In this document: positions 8,739-17,884 of the stretch, one piece after another
How the letters are laid out: each line of letters starts with the position of its first letter
Position numbering within the stretch: position 1 is the first letter of the stretch
Assembly: GCF_000620105.1 (NCBI RefSeq)
Contig: NZ_JHVK01000004.1
Span: 62,001 to 126,000 of the forward strand
Reading direction: 5' to 3'
DNA length: 64,000 bases
From: Microvirgula aerodenitrificans DSM 15089
Lineage (GTDB): Bacteria; Pseudomonadota; Gammaproteobacteria; Burkholderiales; Aquaspirillaceae
Notes under the pieces: model-generated
Told to the model about the DNA's origin: nothing
Databases searched by the model: none
What the model saw: only the letters and a program-made list of their open reading frames with translations
Translations under genes and position numbers: made by a program

Positions 8739-10280
8739 ATGACCCCGCATCCGCCGCTGGAAGGCAGCACCCGCTGGCTGATCACCATTGCCCTGTCTCT
8801 GGCGACCTTCATGCAGGTGCTCGACAGCACGATCGCCAACGTGGCGATCCCGACCATCGCCGGCAACCTCGGGGCGTCCACCAGCCAGGGGACCTGGGTG
8901 ATCACCTCGTTCGGGGTGGCGAACGCCATCTCGATTCCGATCACCGGCTTCCTGGCCAAGCGTTTCGGTGAAGTCCGGCTGTTCATGCTGGCCAATATCG
9001 GCTTCATCATCACCTCGGCGCTGTGCGGCATCGCGCCGAGCCTGGAACTGCTGATTTTCTTCCGCGTGCTGCAGGGCGCGGTGGCCGGTCCGCTGATCCC
9101 CTTGTCGCAGAGCCTGCTGCTGTCCTGCTATCCGAACGAGAAAAAGGGCATGGCGCTGGCGCTGTGGTCGATGACGGTGATTGTCGCGCCGATTTTCGGC
9201 CCGATTCTCGGCGGCTGGATCTCGGACAACATTCACTGGTCGTGGATCTTCTTCATCAACGTGCCGATCGGCATTCTGGCCTGCTGGATGGCCTGGCCGA
9301 TCCTGCGCGAGCGCGAAACTGCCCGCTTCGAGATCCCGATCGACCGCATGGGCCTGATCCTGCTCGCACTCGGCATCGGCGCGCTGCAGGTGATGCTCGA
9401 CCAGGGCAAGGATCTCGACTGGTTCGCCTCGACCGAGATCGTCACCCTGGCCATCGTGTCCGGGCTGGCGCTGATCGCACTGGTGATCTGGGAGCTGACC
9501 GACGCCCACCCGGTGGTCGACGTGTCGCTGTTCAGGCAGCGCAACTTCCTGGTCGGTTCGGTCTCGACCGCGCTGGGCTACATGCTGTACTTCGGCTCGA
9601 TCGTGCTGCTGCCGCTGCTGCTGCAGGAACACCTCGGCTATACCGCGACCCAGGCCGGTCTGGCGGCAGCGCCGATCGGCATCCTGCCGGTCATCCTGTC
9701 ACCGATCATCGGCAAGTTCTCCAACCGGATCGACTTCCGCTGGCTGGCCACGCTGAGCTTCGTGGTGTTCGCCTTCACCTTTATCTGGCGTGCGCTGACT
9801 TTCGAGCCCGGCATGGCCTTCTCCGATGTGGTCTGGCCACAGTTCGTCCAGGGCATCGGCATCGCATGCTTCTTCATGCCGCTGACCGCCATCACCCTGT
9901 CCGGGCTCAAGCCGAACCAGATCGCCGGCGCCTCGGCGCTGTCGAACTTCATGCGGGTGCAGGCCGGCGCGATCGGTACCTCGCTGATCACGTCGATCTG
10001 GGAGCGGCGCGAGGCCGTCCACCACGTCGACCTGAGCGCGAACGTGTCGACCTACAACCCGGCCTGGCATGCAGCGCTGGGTGACTACCATCTGGCCGGG
10101 CTGACCGACGGCCAGGCACTGGGGGTCACGCTGCGCGAAATCGTGCGCCAGGGTTACGTGATCGGTGCGAACGAGATCTTCTGGGCCGCCGGCGGGCTGT
10201 TCCTGATCCTGACCGGCACCATCTGGTTCGCCAGCCGGCCATCCGGTGGCAGTGCGTCCGACGGCGGTGGCGCCCACTAG
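8739..10280 (+). CDS. emrB: EmrB-like DHA2 family MFS pump
   Basis: 513-residue inner-membrane drug:proton antiporter with 14 predicted membrane segments. The DHA2 motif LDSTIANVAIPTI is at residues 28-40 and the loop 2-3 motif (GFLAKRFGEVRLF) follows. EmrB/FarB pumps export hydrophobic compounds such as uncouplers and fatty acids through an EmrA-TolC-like duct; the actual substrate here is inferred only. It starts 12 bases after emrA and ends at a strong terminator, completing marR-OMF-emrA-emrB. Confidence 0.94.
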   Translation: MTPHPPLEGSTRWLITIALSLATFMQVLDSTIANVAIPTIAGNLGASTSQGTWVITSFGVANAISIPITGFLAKRFGEVRLFMLANIGFIITSALCGIAPSLELLIFFRVLQGAVAGPLIPLSQSLLLSCYPNEKKGMALALWSMTVIVAPIFGPILGGWISDNIHWSWIFFINVPIGILACWMAWPILRERETARFEIPIDRMGLILLALGIGALQVMLDQGKDLDWFASTEIVTLAIVSGLALIALVIWELTDAHPVVDVSLFRQRNFLVGSVSTALGYMLYFGSIVLLPLLLQEHLGYTATQAGLAAAPIGILPVILSPIIGKFSNRIDFRWLATLSFVVFAFTFIWRALTFEPGMAFSDVVWPQFVQGIGIACFFMPLTAITLSGLKPNQIAGASALSNFMRVQAGAIGTSLITSIWERREAVHHVDLSANVSTYNPAWHAALGDYHLAGLTDGQALGVTLREIVRQGYVIGANEIFWAAGGLFLILTGTIWFASRPSGGSASDGGGAH

Positions 10281-10301
10281 TCAGCCAGTATGCGGAAACA
10301 G

Positions 10302-10333
10302 AGAACGCTCCGGAAACGGAGCGTTCTTTTTTT
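10302..10333 (+). terminator. Rho-independent terminator of efflux operon
   Basis: An 11-bp perfect stem, AGAACGCTCCG (10302-10312) with CGGAGCGTTCT (10317-10327), closes a GAAA loop and is followed by a T-run to 10333. Confidence 0.92.
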
Positions 10334-10348
10334 ACTGCTGCTGAATGA

Positions 10349-11005
10349 CTACTTTTCTGCCGGCAGGTCGTACGGCCCCGGCAGCAGGCCGCCGGTATAC
10401 ACCGCCTGCTGATTGGCGCGCTGCGCCAGCGGCATGTAGTTCGGCGAGGCCTTGGCGATGGCTGCAGTCACTGCCATGGCGACCAGGTCCACCAGCGGAT
10501 TGCCGGAGCTGTTGTTGTTCTGCGGCGAATAGGCAAGCTGCTGGTGGCTCTTCCACAGCGTCTCGCCGGTCAGGCCGCTCTTCAGCGTATAGTCCAGCGC
10601 CACGGTGACCGTGGTCGACAGCACGATATAGCGCGCATCCCAGCGCTCGATCGAGATGTACAGCACGCTGTCGGCGCCAAACAGGCCGGCCAGCTGGCGC
10701 GGGTCGGCCCCGTGCACCATGTCGGCATCGGCCATGCCCTCGTCTTCCATCATCCGCTTGACCAGATGCACCGGGAAAACGTAGTAGCCGCGTTCGGCCA
10801 GCGGGCGGGAAATGGTGGTCAGGAAGTAGTCCTGCGCATCCACGTCCACGCTGCGGTTGACCACCGGCACCACCAGCACCGAGCGCAGGTTGGCCTCGCG
10901 CAGTTTTTCCGCCGACGGCTTGTCGGCGTCCTCCGCCCTTGCCGCGAGGCTGGAGACGGCCAGCATCAGGCCGACCAGCACGGTTCCGATCCGGCGCGCG
11001 ATCAT
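10349..11005 (-). CDS. GNA1162/DUF799 family lipoprotein-cluster protein
   Basis: 218-residue exported protein with an N-terminal signal (IGTVLVGLMLAVSSLAARA) but no lipobox Cys. The body, with VLVVPVVNRSVDVDAQDYFLT, ERGYYVFP and ADSVLYISIERWDARY, matches the DUF799 family typified by meningococcal GNA1162. That family is proposed, not proven, to belong to an outer-membrane transport or assembly system with CsgG-like and DUF4810 lipoproteins. It is last in the minus-strand cluster and overlaps the DUF4810 gene by 4 bp (ATGA). Confidence 0.85.
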   Translation of the reverse strand: MIARRIGTVLVGLMLAVSSLAARAEDADKPSAEKLREANLRSVLVVPVVNRSVDVDAQDYFLTTISRPLAERGYYVFPVHLVKRMMEDEGMADADMVHGADPRQLAGLFGADSVLYISIERWDARYIVLSTTVTVALDYTLKSGLTGETLWKSHQQLAYSPQNNNSSGNPLVDLVAMAVTAAIAKASPNYMPLAQRANQQAVYTGGLLPGPYDLPAEK

Positions 11006-11379
11006 GATGCACTCTCCTGGCTGGCGGGTTTCTTGCCGGCCGAAGCCGCCTTGATCATGTTGTCCATCAGCTTGCCGGACTCGGGCCAGCGCTGCTTTTC
11101 CTTCTCGAATGCGGCAATGGCTTCCTGCTTCTTGCCCTGCTGCATCAGCAGGTAGCCGTATTCGGCATACAGGCCGGGCGCCGGCGGCAGCTTGCCCTTT
11201 TCTGCGCCTTCGATGGTTTTCTGCAGCGCCAGTGTCAGGGCGGCGGCGTTTTCCGGATTCTTGTAGTAGCTGTACAGCGAGCTTTCATACTCGCCCCACG
11301 CGTACTTGTCGCGCTGGGCGGCGCAGCCGGCCAGCATCAGCGCGGCCAGCAGCGGCAGCAGGAGGTGGCGATGGGTCAT
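11002..11379 (-). CDS. DUF4810 lipoprotein
   Basis: 125-residue predicted lipoprotein with lipobox LAGC (Cys 19). The mature part begins AAQRDKYAWGEYESSLYSYYKNP and contains a TPR-like helical pair with YGYLLMQQGKKQEAIAAFE, as in the DUF4810 family (meningococcal GNA1163 type). It overlaps both neighbours by 4 bp, so it is translated in a coupled set with the PEGA-like and GNA1162 genes, and probably works with them at the outer membrane. Confidence 0.85.
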   Translation of the reverse strand: MTHRHLLLPLLAALMLAGCAAQRDKYAWGEYESSLYSYYKNPENAAALTLALQKTIEGAEKGKLPPAPGLYAEYGYLLMQQGKKQEAIAAFEKEKQRWPESGKLMDNMIKAASAGKKPASQESAS

Positions 11380-11684
11380 CTGGCAGCCTCTCCCAGCCGG
11401 ATCACATGGCGCTCACCATTGGTCAGCAGCACCTGCTGCCGGTACAGGTCCTGGCCATCGGCCGCGACGCGCAGCTGGTGCGGTCCTTCCTCGACCGTCA
11501 GCGTCTGCCGGACACCATCGTATTGCGACGCATCGCCGGCAGCGATGCCGTCGACGAACAACTGGGCCCGGGCCGGCGCGCCCACGACGCTCAGCGTCGG
11601 ACGAAGCGTGGCGGTGCGGACATCGGTATGCGGCAGCGCGCAGGCGGTCAACGCCAGCAGGGCCACCAGGGAAAGCCGTTTCAT
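11376..11684 (-). CDS. Small PEGA-like lipoprotein
   Basis: 102 residues, with a signal and possible lipobox LTAC (Cys 15). The mature region resembles a single PEGA domain: ARAQLFVDG, then VEEGPHQLRVAADGQ and RQQVLLTNGERHVIRL, a beta-rich pattern found in surface proteins. I do not recognise it as a named member of the neisserial three-gene cluster; here it is inserted between the CsgG-like and DUF4810 genes with a 4-bp overlap to the latter. It is probably an extra envelope component of the same assembly. Confidence 0.75.
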   Translation of the reverse strand: MKRLSLVALLALTACALPHTDVRTATLRPTLSVVGAPARAQLFVDGIAAGDASQYDGVRQTLTVEEGPHQLRVAADGQDLYRQQVLLTNGERHVIRLGEAAR

Positions 11685-11706
11685 GCGGGTTCCTTCAGGT
11701 CGGGGA

Positions 11707-12663
11707 TCAGTGACGCGATTCAGCGATGTACAGGTCCGAGGTTCTGGCCTTGCCGAGCGAGCCGGACACCAGTTCGGCGACGGCGCCTTCGTTGCTGTCG
11801 TTGTCGCCGAACAGCTGCACCACGCGGACCCGGGCCACCTGCGTGCCCGGCAGGGCGATGCGGAAGCCGGTCTGGCCGCTCTTGACCTTCTCGCCCTCGT
11901 GCATCACGTCGAGCATGTCGCCGACGCGCAGGCCCTGCCGCTCGCCGCCGCTGATATACAGCTGGCGACCGCTGACCTTCAGGATGTCGGTGCGCCATGG
12001 CCGCGCATCGAGCTTGTTCATCAGCGCGGTCTGCACATCGGACAGCGCGGCGCCGATTGCGCGATCATTCAGCGAGCCGTCGTAATCGGCCTTGCTGCCG
12101 AAACCGGCGACCTGGCCGGACTCGGTGCTGGCCTCGCCGGCACCATTGGCCGAGAAGAACACATGCCCGGTACGGGCATCGACCAGGCGGATTTCGACCT
12201 TGGCCCGTGCGGTCTGGATCTTGGTGGCGCTGAGGAAGCCGGACTTGCCGGTGGTGCTGCGACCGAACTCGGTCACCGAGCCTAGGATCAGCGTGTCGAC
12301 GCCGACCAGGTCGGCCTGCTGCAGGATGGCCTGCTCGGCCTTGATCCTGTTCAGGTCCTGGCGCTCGAACACCAGGAAGCGGTTGGACGCCACCAGCCGG
12401 TTGGCCAGCATGTCCGAGGCCTGCTTGCCGATCGGATCGAGGTTGTCGTCAGTGACGAAGGTGCGGCCGTAGCGGGTTTCATTGGTGAAGCGACCGATGG
12501 CGAGCTTGCGCTTCAGCGTCTTCTGCTGCGGCTGGGCAGCGGTGGCCTGGGCCTCTGCCTGGCGAACCGGCGACACCGGCAACTCGACCGACTTGGGAAC
12601 AGGGTTCTGCGTGGCGCACCCTGCCAGCAGGGCAGCCAGTACGGCCAGGTGGATTTTGGTCAT
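11707..12663 (-). CDS. CsgG/HfaB family outer-membrane lipoprotein
   Basis: 318 residues from ATG 12663, chosen because it yields a clean lipoprotein signal (MTKIHLAVLAALLAGC, Cys 16). An upstream in-frame ATG at 12711 would add a hydrophobic 16-residue extension. The CsgG core is visible as KLAIGRFTNETRYG, ASDMLANRLVASNRFLVFER, DTLILGSVTEFG and KVEIRLVDARTGHVFFSA. CsgG proteins form oligomeric outer-membrane secretion channels. First gene of the cluster CsgG-like/PEGA-like/DUF4810/GNA1162; there are no curli genes here, so the cargo is unknown. Confidence 0.9.
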   Translation of the reverse strand: MTKIHLAVLAALLAGCATQNPVPKSVELPVSPVRQAEAQATAAQPQQKTLKRKLAIGRFTNETRYGRTFVTDDNLDPIGKQASDMLANRLVASNRFLVFERQDLNRIKAEQAILQQADLVGVDTLILGSVTEFGRSTTGKSGFLSATKIQTARAKVEIRLVDARTGHVFFSANGAGEASTESGQVAGFGSKADYDGSLNDRAIGAALSDVQTALMNKLDARPWRTDILKVSGRQLYISGGERQGLRVGDMLDVMHEGEKVKSGQTGFRIALPGTQVARVRVVQLFGDNDSNEGAVAELVSGSLGKARTSDLYIAESRH

Positions 12664-13041
12664 CGGGAAAATTTTTCGTGAAAAAAGGTAAAACGGCAGC
12701 CATATTGGCATGACATGCAGGACCCCGTGAAACCCATGCCGTCAGAATGTCGGCATTTTGCGACAGGGCAAATTAGCTTGTGAATACGTGCACAGAGAGG
12801 TGAAACACGGGCATGATCCGACAGGCGGGAAGCCGTCATTGGTCAATTCGTGCAGGAATCACTACACGGGCGGGCCAACAACCGCTAAAATCCGCCAGCC
12901 CGCGTCGAGCCAGTCCCCGCGGGCTGGAATCCTTCTAGAAAAGACCCTGCCAGGAGCGTCCTGCTCCGGCTGAAATCCGACAACATCTGCACCGGATTGG
13001 CATCACGCGCTCGCGTTGATGGTGTGGATGCAGGAAAGTCT
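12664..13041. other. Divergent intergenic region with rhlE leader hairpin
   Basis: No convincing gene. It carries the divergent start regions of the CsgG-like cluster and rhlE. A perfect 10-bp hairpin, CCAGCCCGCG (12895-12904) with CGCGGGCTGG (12918-12927), lies in the rhlE leader just after TAAAAT (12886-12891), a possible -10 with a poor -35. No T-tract follows the hairpin. Confidence 0.4.
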
Positions 13042-14772
13042 ATGAGCCAAACGACGTTTGCAGACCTGCGTCTGGCCGAGCCGCTATTGCGTGCCGTTGC
13101 CGACCAGGGCTATACCGAACCCACCCCGATCCAGCGCGAGGCCATTCCACAGGTGCTCGCAGGCGGAGACCTGATGGCGGCCGCGCAAACCGGCACCGGC
13201 AAGACCGCCGGTTTCACGCTGCCCCTGCTGCAACTGCTGGCGTCCACCCACGCCAACTCGCACCCGCCCGGCAGGCCGCGCGCGCTGGTCCTGACCCCGA
13301 CGCGCGAACTCGCCGCCCAGGTCGAGGAATCGGTGGCCACTTATGGCAAATACCTGCCCCTGACCTCGCTGGTGATTTTCGGCGGTGTCGGCATCAATCC
13401 GCAGATCAGCGCGCTGAAAAAGCGCGTCGACATCCTGGTGGCAACGCCGGGCCGGCTGCTGGACCTGATTTCGCAACGCGCGGTCGATCTGTCCGGCATC
13501 GAAATCCTGGTGCTGGACGAAGCCGACCGCATGCTGGACATGGGCTTTATCCGCGACATCCGCAAGGTGCTCGCGCTGCTGCCGGCCCATCGCCAGAACC
13601 TGCTGTTCTCGGCAACCTTCTCCGACGAGATCAAGCGTCTGGCGGATACCCTGCTGCAGTCGCCGAAGCTGATCGAGGTCTCGCCGCCGAACACCACCAC
13701 CGAGCTGGTGGAACAGAGCGTGCACCTGGTCGACCGTGACAAGAAGCGCGAGCTGCTCGAACACCTGATCCGCGAACGTCACTGGGAGCAGGTGCTGGTG
13801 TTCACCCGTACCAAGCACGGTGCCAACCGCCTGGCGGAAACGCTGGACAAGCATGGCGTCCGCGCCGCCGCGATCCACGGCAACAAGAGCCAGGGCGCCC
13901 GTACCCGTGCGCTGTCCGAATTCAAGGACGGCTCGCTGCAGGTGCTGGTGGCCACTGATATCGCCGCGCGCGGTCTCGACATCGACCAGTTGCCGCAGGT
14001 CGTCAACTTCGAACTGCCGAACGTGCCGGAAGACTATGTGCACCGCATCGGTCGTACCGGCCGCGCCGGCAGCCCCGGCTGCGCCGTGTCGCTGGTCTGC
14101 GTGGACGAGATCAAGTTCCTGGCCGATATCGAAAAGCTGACCCGCCAGTCGATCCCGCGCTTCACCATCGAAGGTTTCGAGGCCGACCTGAGCGTGCCGC
14201 CGGAACCGATCCCGATGGGTGGCAACCGCGGCCGCCAGCAGCAACCGCGCCACAATGCGTCGCCGCGCCAGCCACGCCCGGCCGCAGGCGACCGCCAGGA
14301 CAGCGCCGCGCGCGAATCCGCCGATGGCGCCGCCCGGAAGAAGCGCCGCCGCACCAAGAAGCCGGCCGGCGAGCAGGCCGCAGGCCAGCAGCCGGAAGTC
14401 CAGGCAACAGCCAGCGCCCGCCCGCCGCGTGCACCGGGCAAGCCGCACGAGGGCCGTTCGTCGCAACCGGGCAACCGCAATGGCGGCAAGGGTGGCAAGC
14501 CGCGTGACCGCGACGCGCAACCGCGTGACCGTGATGCCCAGCCGCGCGACAACCGTCCGCAGGACAGCAATCGTGGCGAAGCCAACGGCAACAAGCAGTC
14601 GCGCAACGACCGTGCCGCCCCCGGCAACTCGATGGAAAGCGATCCGTCGGTCTACAGCGGTCAGCCGGTGCTGTTGAGCCATGTGCTGAACAACGGCGGC
14701 AACCGCAAGCCGCCACGCAAGCCGGTCGCCGCGCTGCTCGGCGGTCACGGCAACAAGAACCGGGGTCGCTGA
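13042..14772 (+). CDS. rhlE: RhlE-type DEAD-box RNA helicase
   Basis: 576 residues from ATG 13042, preceded by AGGAAA. Helicase motifs in order: Q motif GYTEPTPIQ (23-31), Walker A AQTGTGKT (48-55), DEAD near 158-161, SAT near 190, and [10 protein letters not shown] near 334-343. The tail from about residue 400 to the end is long, basic and low-complexity (Arg, Asn, Gln, Pro, with a repeated PRDRDAQ unit around 14505-14550), as expected for RNA-anchoring C-terminal extensions of RhlE. Its role is ATP-dependent RNA remodelling in ribosome assembly or mRNA decay, often cold-related. Confidence 0.94.
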   Translation: MSQTTFADLRLAEPLLRAVADQGYTEPTPIQREAIPQVLAGGDLMAAAQTGTGKTAGFTLPLLQLLASTHANSHPPGRPRALVLTPTRELAAQVEESVATYGKYLPLTSLVIFGGVGINPQISALKKRVDILVATPGRLLDLISQRAVDLSGIEILVLDEADRMLDMGFIRDIRKVLALLPAHRQNLLFSATFSDEIKRLADTLLQSPKLIEVSPPNTTTELVEQSVHLVDRDKKRELLEHLIRERHWEQVLVFTRTKHGANRLAETLDKHGVRAAAIHGNKSQGARTRALSEFKDGSLQVLVATDIAARGLDIDQLPQVVNFELPNVPEDYVHRIGRTGRAGSPGCAVSLVCVDEIKFLADIEKLTRQSIPRFTIEGFEADLSVPPEPIPMGGNRGRQQQPRHNASPRQPRPAAGDRQDSAARESADGAARKKRRRTKKPAGEQAAGQQPEVQATASARPPRAPGKPHEGRSSQPGNRNGGKGGKPRDRDAQPRDRDAQPRDNRPQDSNRGEANGNKQSRNDRAAPGNSMESDPSVYSGQPVLLSHVLNNGGNRKPPRKPVAALLGGHGNKNRGR

Positions 14773-14840
14773 GCGCAGACAAGGGCGGGGAGCGATGCCG
14801 CCGGGGTAGAATGGCCGTTGTCTCTTTCTGAACGGAATCC

Positions 14841-15587
14841 ATGTCCGCTCCGCTCGTACTCGTGACCCGTCCGGACACCGTGTCCGCCGCGCTGACCGAC
14901 CGGCTGGCGCAGGCGGGCCTGGTCCCGCTGGCGCTGCCGGTCATCGACATCGTGCCCGACCCGGCCCGGCTTGACCGGCTGGCCGGTGAGCTGGCCGGCT
15001 GTGACTGGCTGGTCGCCGTCAGTCCGTCGGCCGTCTCGGTGTGTGCCGATGTGCTGCAGACACTGCCACCGGCGCTGAAACTGGCTGCCGTCGGTGCCGG
15101 CACTGCCCGCGCGCTGTCGGCACTGACCGGCCGGCCGGTGCTGTTCCCGACCCACGGCAATGACAGCGAAGCCCTGCTCGCCTGTCCGGAACTCGCCGAT
15201 CTTCACGATCGGCGCTTTCTTGTCGTCAAGGGCCGTGGCGGACGTCCCCTGCTGACGGAAACACTGGCTGCGCGCGGTGCGCGCGTGGTATCTATTGACG
15301 CTTATGAACGCCGGCCCCGGCCGGTCGATCGCGCCGCGCTGGCGGCCGCGCTCGCGGCCCATCCGCGCGCTGGCGCGGTGGTGACCAGCCGTGAAATCGC
15401 TAATGCCTTGCGCGACGCGGTTGGCGAGGCCCTATGGGCGTCGTTACAATCAATCGTGCATATCGTGCCGCATGAGCGGGTGGCCGACCGCCTGCGCCAG
15501 CTTGGCGTGCATGATGTCCTGACAACTTCGGCCGGAGACGACGGCATCGTCGCCGCGCTGATCGAATGGTTTGCCACGCATGACTGA
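14841..15587 (+). CDS. hemD: Uroporphyrinogen-III synthase HemD
   Basis: 248-residue cytosolic enzyme that cyclises hydroxymethylbilane to uroporphyrinogen III. The family is weakly conserved; visible landmarks are LVLVTRP at the start, AVSPSAVSV, AVGAGTARAL, LVVKGRGGRPLL, YERRP, and HIVPHERVADRLRQLG near the C-terminus. Context is decisive: it overlaps hemX by 8 bp and is followed by hemY. The usual upstream partner hemC is not adjacent; rhlE is there instead. Confidence 0.93.
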   Translation: MSAPLVLVTRPDTVSAALTDRLAQAGLVPLALPVIDIVPDPARLDRLAGELAGCDWLVAVSPSAVSVCADVLQTLPPALKLAAVGAGTARALSALTGRPVLFPTHGNDSEALLACPELADLHDRRFLVVKGRGGRPLLTETLAARGARVVSIDAYERRPRPVDRAALAAALAAHPRAGAVVTSREIANALRDAVGEALWASLQSIVHIVPHERVADRLRQLGVHDVLTTSAGDDGIVAALIEWFATHD

Positions 15588-16629
15588 ATCTTCTGTACCT
15601 GTCGTCACCCGTACGCCGCGCCGCATCAGCCTCGCGCTGATCGTCGCCCTCATCGCGCTCGGGGTTTCCGGCTGGCAATGGTATGAGACCCGGCGCGTTC
15701 TCGATCGCGCCGAGCTCGACCTGGCCAAACGGCTGGCGGAAACCTCCGGCCTGAGCGTCTCCGCGCGGGCCGCGCAATCGCAGAGCCAGCAGGCCATCGA
15801 CCAGCTCGCCACCCGCCTGAACCAGACCGAGGCGCGCGTCGCCGAGTCCGCCGGCCAGTACGCGACGCTGCAGTCGATGTACGCCGAGCTGACCAAGAAC
15901 CGGGAAGACTGGCAGCAGGCTGAAATCGAACACGCACTGACCATCGCCAGCCAGCAGCTCGAACTGGCCGGCAATGTGCCGGCCGCCATCGCCGCGCTGG
16001 AAAACATCGACGCCCGCCTGGCCAACCAGGACAAGCCGCAATACATCGCGCTGCGCCGCGGCATCGGCCACGATCTGGAAGCGCTGAAGGCGCTGCCGTA
16101 TGTCGACGTGGTCGGTCTGTCGGTCAAGCTGGACCGGCTGGTCTCCGGCGTCGACACCCTGCCGCTGGTCGTCGACGGCCACCGCGTGGTGGAAACGGCG
16201 GCGAACGGCAAGGCCGCCACGCCGCCCGCGACGGCACCGGCCACCAGCCGCTGGCGTGAAATCACCCGCGAGCTGTGGAACGGCTTTACCGGTCTGATCC
16301 GCATCCAGAACATGGACAAGCCGGATGCGCTGCTGCTGTCGCCAGAACAGGCGTTCTTCCTGCGCGAAAACCTCAAGCTGCGCCTGCTCGATGCCCGTCT
16401 GGCCCTGCTGCAGCGTGACTCGCAGGGCTACACGACCGATCTGGGCCAGGCGCAGGACTACGCGCGCCGCTACTTCGACACCCAGACCCAGCAGACGGCG
16501 CAATGGCTGCAACTGCTCGACAATGTCGCCAGCAGCCCGGTCAGCACCGATATTCCCAGTCTTGATGCCAGCCTGAAGGCGGCACGGGCGCTGCTGACGC
16601 CGCTGGCCAAGCCGGGGAGCGCGTCATGA
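15580..16629 (+). CDS. hemX: HemX membrane protein
   Basis: 349 residues from ATG 15580, which overlaps the hemD stop. One membrane helix near residues 17-36, then a coiled-coil rich in Ala, Gln and Glu, then the HemX domain with LRENLKLRLLDARLALLQRD. It is often annotated as uroporphyrinogen-III C-methyltransferase, but no SAM-binding motif is visible, so that name should not be taken as an activity. It probably helps organise haem biosynthesis at the membrane. It overlaps hemY by 4 bp. Confidence 0.92.
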   Translation: MTESSVPVVTRTPRRISLALIVALIALGVSGWQWYETRRVLDRAELDLAKRLAETSGLSVSARAAQSQSQQAIDQLATRLNQTEARVAESAGQYATLQSMYAELTKNREDWQQAEIEHALTIASQQLELAGNVPAAIAALENIDARLANQDKPQYIALRRGIGHDLEALKALPYVDVVGLSVKLDRLVSGVDTLPLVVDGHRVVETAANGKAATPPATAPATSRWREITRELWNGFTGLIRIQNMDKPDALLLSPEQAFFLRENLKLRLLDARLALLQRDSQGYTTDLGQAQDYARRYFDTQTQQTAQWLQLLDNVASSPVSTDIPSLDASLKAARALLTPLAKPGSAS

Positions 16630-17828
16630 AGTGGGTGTTGTGGCTGGTCGGCCTGTTTGCCATCGCTGTCGGCTTTGCGCTGTTCGCTGAAGTCAGTAAG
16701 GGTTACGCGATCCTGATCCTGCCGCCGTACCGGGTGGAGCTGTCGCTGAACCTGATGGTGGTCCTGCTGCTGGCGGCAGTGATCGCAACCTACCTGATCC
16801 TGCGTGCGCTGAGCATTGCGCTGTCGCTGCCGGAACGGGTCAAGCGCTTCCAGCGCCAGAAAAAACTCGACGCGGCGCGCCACGCGCTGCGCGATGCGAC
16901 GCTGTCGCTGTTCGAAGGCCGCTACCAGAAGGCCGAACGCGAGGCGATCAAGTCGGTCGACAACGAGAGCGACGCGCAGAATCGCGCCATTGCCCTGCTG
17001 GTCGCGGCCCGTGCCGCCCATGCGGTCAAGGATGCCGGCAAGCGCGACAGCTACCTGGTCCGGCTGGAGAACGAGGGCGAGGCGGCCGAACTGGCCCGCT
17101 GCGTCAGCGCCGCCGAATTTCTGCTGGAGGACAAGCAGTACGTCGCGGCTCGCGCCGTCATCGACCGCGCGCGCCAGCTGTCGCCGAACCTGACCGCCGC
17201 ATTGCGGCTCGAACTGCGGCTGAGCCTGGCCCAGGGCGCGCCGGATGCCGTGCTGGCCCTGACCGAGAAACTGCTGAAGGCCGAGGCCATCAGCCCGGAA
17301 CAGGCACGCCGCTACCGGCTGGCCGCCTGGCGCCAGCAGATGGGTGGCCTGATCGACGCCGAGGAACTCAAGCGCTGGTGGAGCAAGATTCCGGCGCAGG
17401 AGCGCGAGAATGACGAGTTGCGCATCGCCGCCGCCCAGCACGCGCATGAACTCGGCGACACGCCGATGGCGGTCGATTTCCTGACCCGGCGCCTGGATGC
17501 CAGCTATTCCAGCGAACTGGCCGGGGAACTGGGCCGCTACGTTGCCGACCTCGACGACGAGGGCCGTCTGGCGCTGGCCAAGCGGGCAGAAAAGTGGCTG
17601 GAAACCGAACGCCGCGATCCGCGCCTGCTGCTGACGCTGGGCCGGCTGGCCGTCGCCCAGAAGCTCTGGGGCAAGGCACAGGGCTATCTGGAAGCCAGCG
17701 CCACGCTGGACCCGGCTCTGGCGACGCATGCCGAACTGGCCAAGCTGTTCAAGCGCCTCGACCGCGATGAAGAGGCCCGTCGCCACTTCGACGAATGCGT
17801 GCGACTGGCACTGGCACAAGCCGGCTGA
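16626..17828 (+). CDS. hemY: HemY-type TPR membrane protein
   Basis: 400 residues. Two N-terminal helices (about 1-22 and 40-65) bracket a short periplasmic loop containing GYAILILPPYRVELSLN, the HemY_N signature, followed by tetratricopeptide-like helical repeats to the C-terminus. It is unrelated to the protoporphyrinogen oxidase also called HemY. Family members are tied to haem synthesis by their fixed position after hemX. The operon ends at the hairpin terminator at 17847. Confidence 0.92.
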   Translation: MKWVLWLVGLFAIAVGFALFAEVSKGYAILILPPYRVELSLNLMVVLLLAAVIATYLILRALSIALSLPERVKRFQRQKKLDAARHALRDATLSLFEGRYQKAEREAIKSVDNESDAQNRAIALLVAARAAHAVKDAGKRDSYLVRLENEGEAAELARCVSAAEFLLEDKQYVAARAVIDRARQLSPNLTAALRLELRLSLAQGAPDAVLALTEKLLKAEAISPEQARRYRLAAWRQQMGGLIDAEELKRWWSKIPAQERENDELRIAAAQHAHELGDTPMAVDFLTRRLDASYSSELAGELGRYVADLDDEGRLALAKRAEKWLETERRDPRLLLTLGRLAVAQKLWGKAQGYLEASATLDPALATHAELAKLFKRLDRDEEARRHFDECVRLALAQAG

Positions 17829-17846
17829 GCCGGGAACACGTCTGAA

Positions 17847-17884
17847 TGAGAACAGGCCGGCATATGCCGGCCTGTTCTCATTTT
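17847..17884. terminator. Long palindromic terminator after hemY
   Basis: A perfect 34-bp palindrome, 17847-17863 with 17864-17880 (arm TGAGAACAGGCCGGCAT), is followed by TTTT. It terminates hemDXY and abuts the stop of the convergent acetyltransferase gene. Confidence 0.88.

Noticed and set aside
12738-12748. GCCGTCAGAA resembling a neisserial DNA uptake sequence
   Set aside because: Mismatch to GCCGTCTGAA and no repeated occurrence noticed, so it is likely chance.
12758-12973. 71-codon plus-strand frame upstream of rhlE
   Set aside because: No recognisable sequence features, and it runs through the rhlE leader hairpin.
14505-14560. Short repeat in the rhlE tail as a separate repeat element
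   Set aside because: It is in-frame PRDRDAQ coding low complexity, typical of RhlE C-termini.
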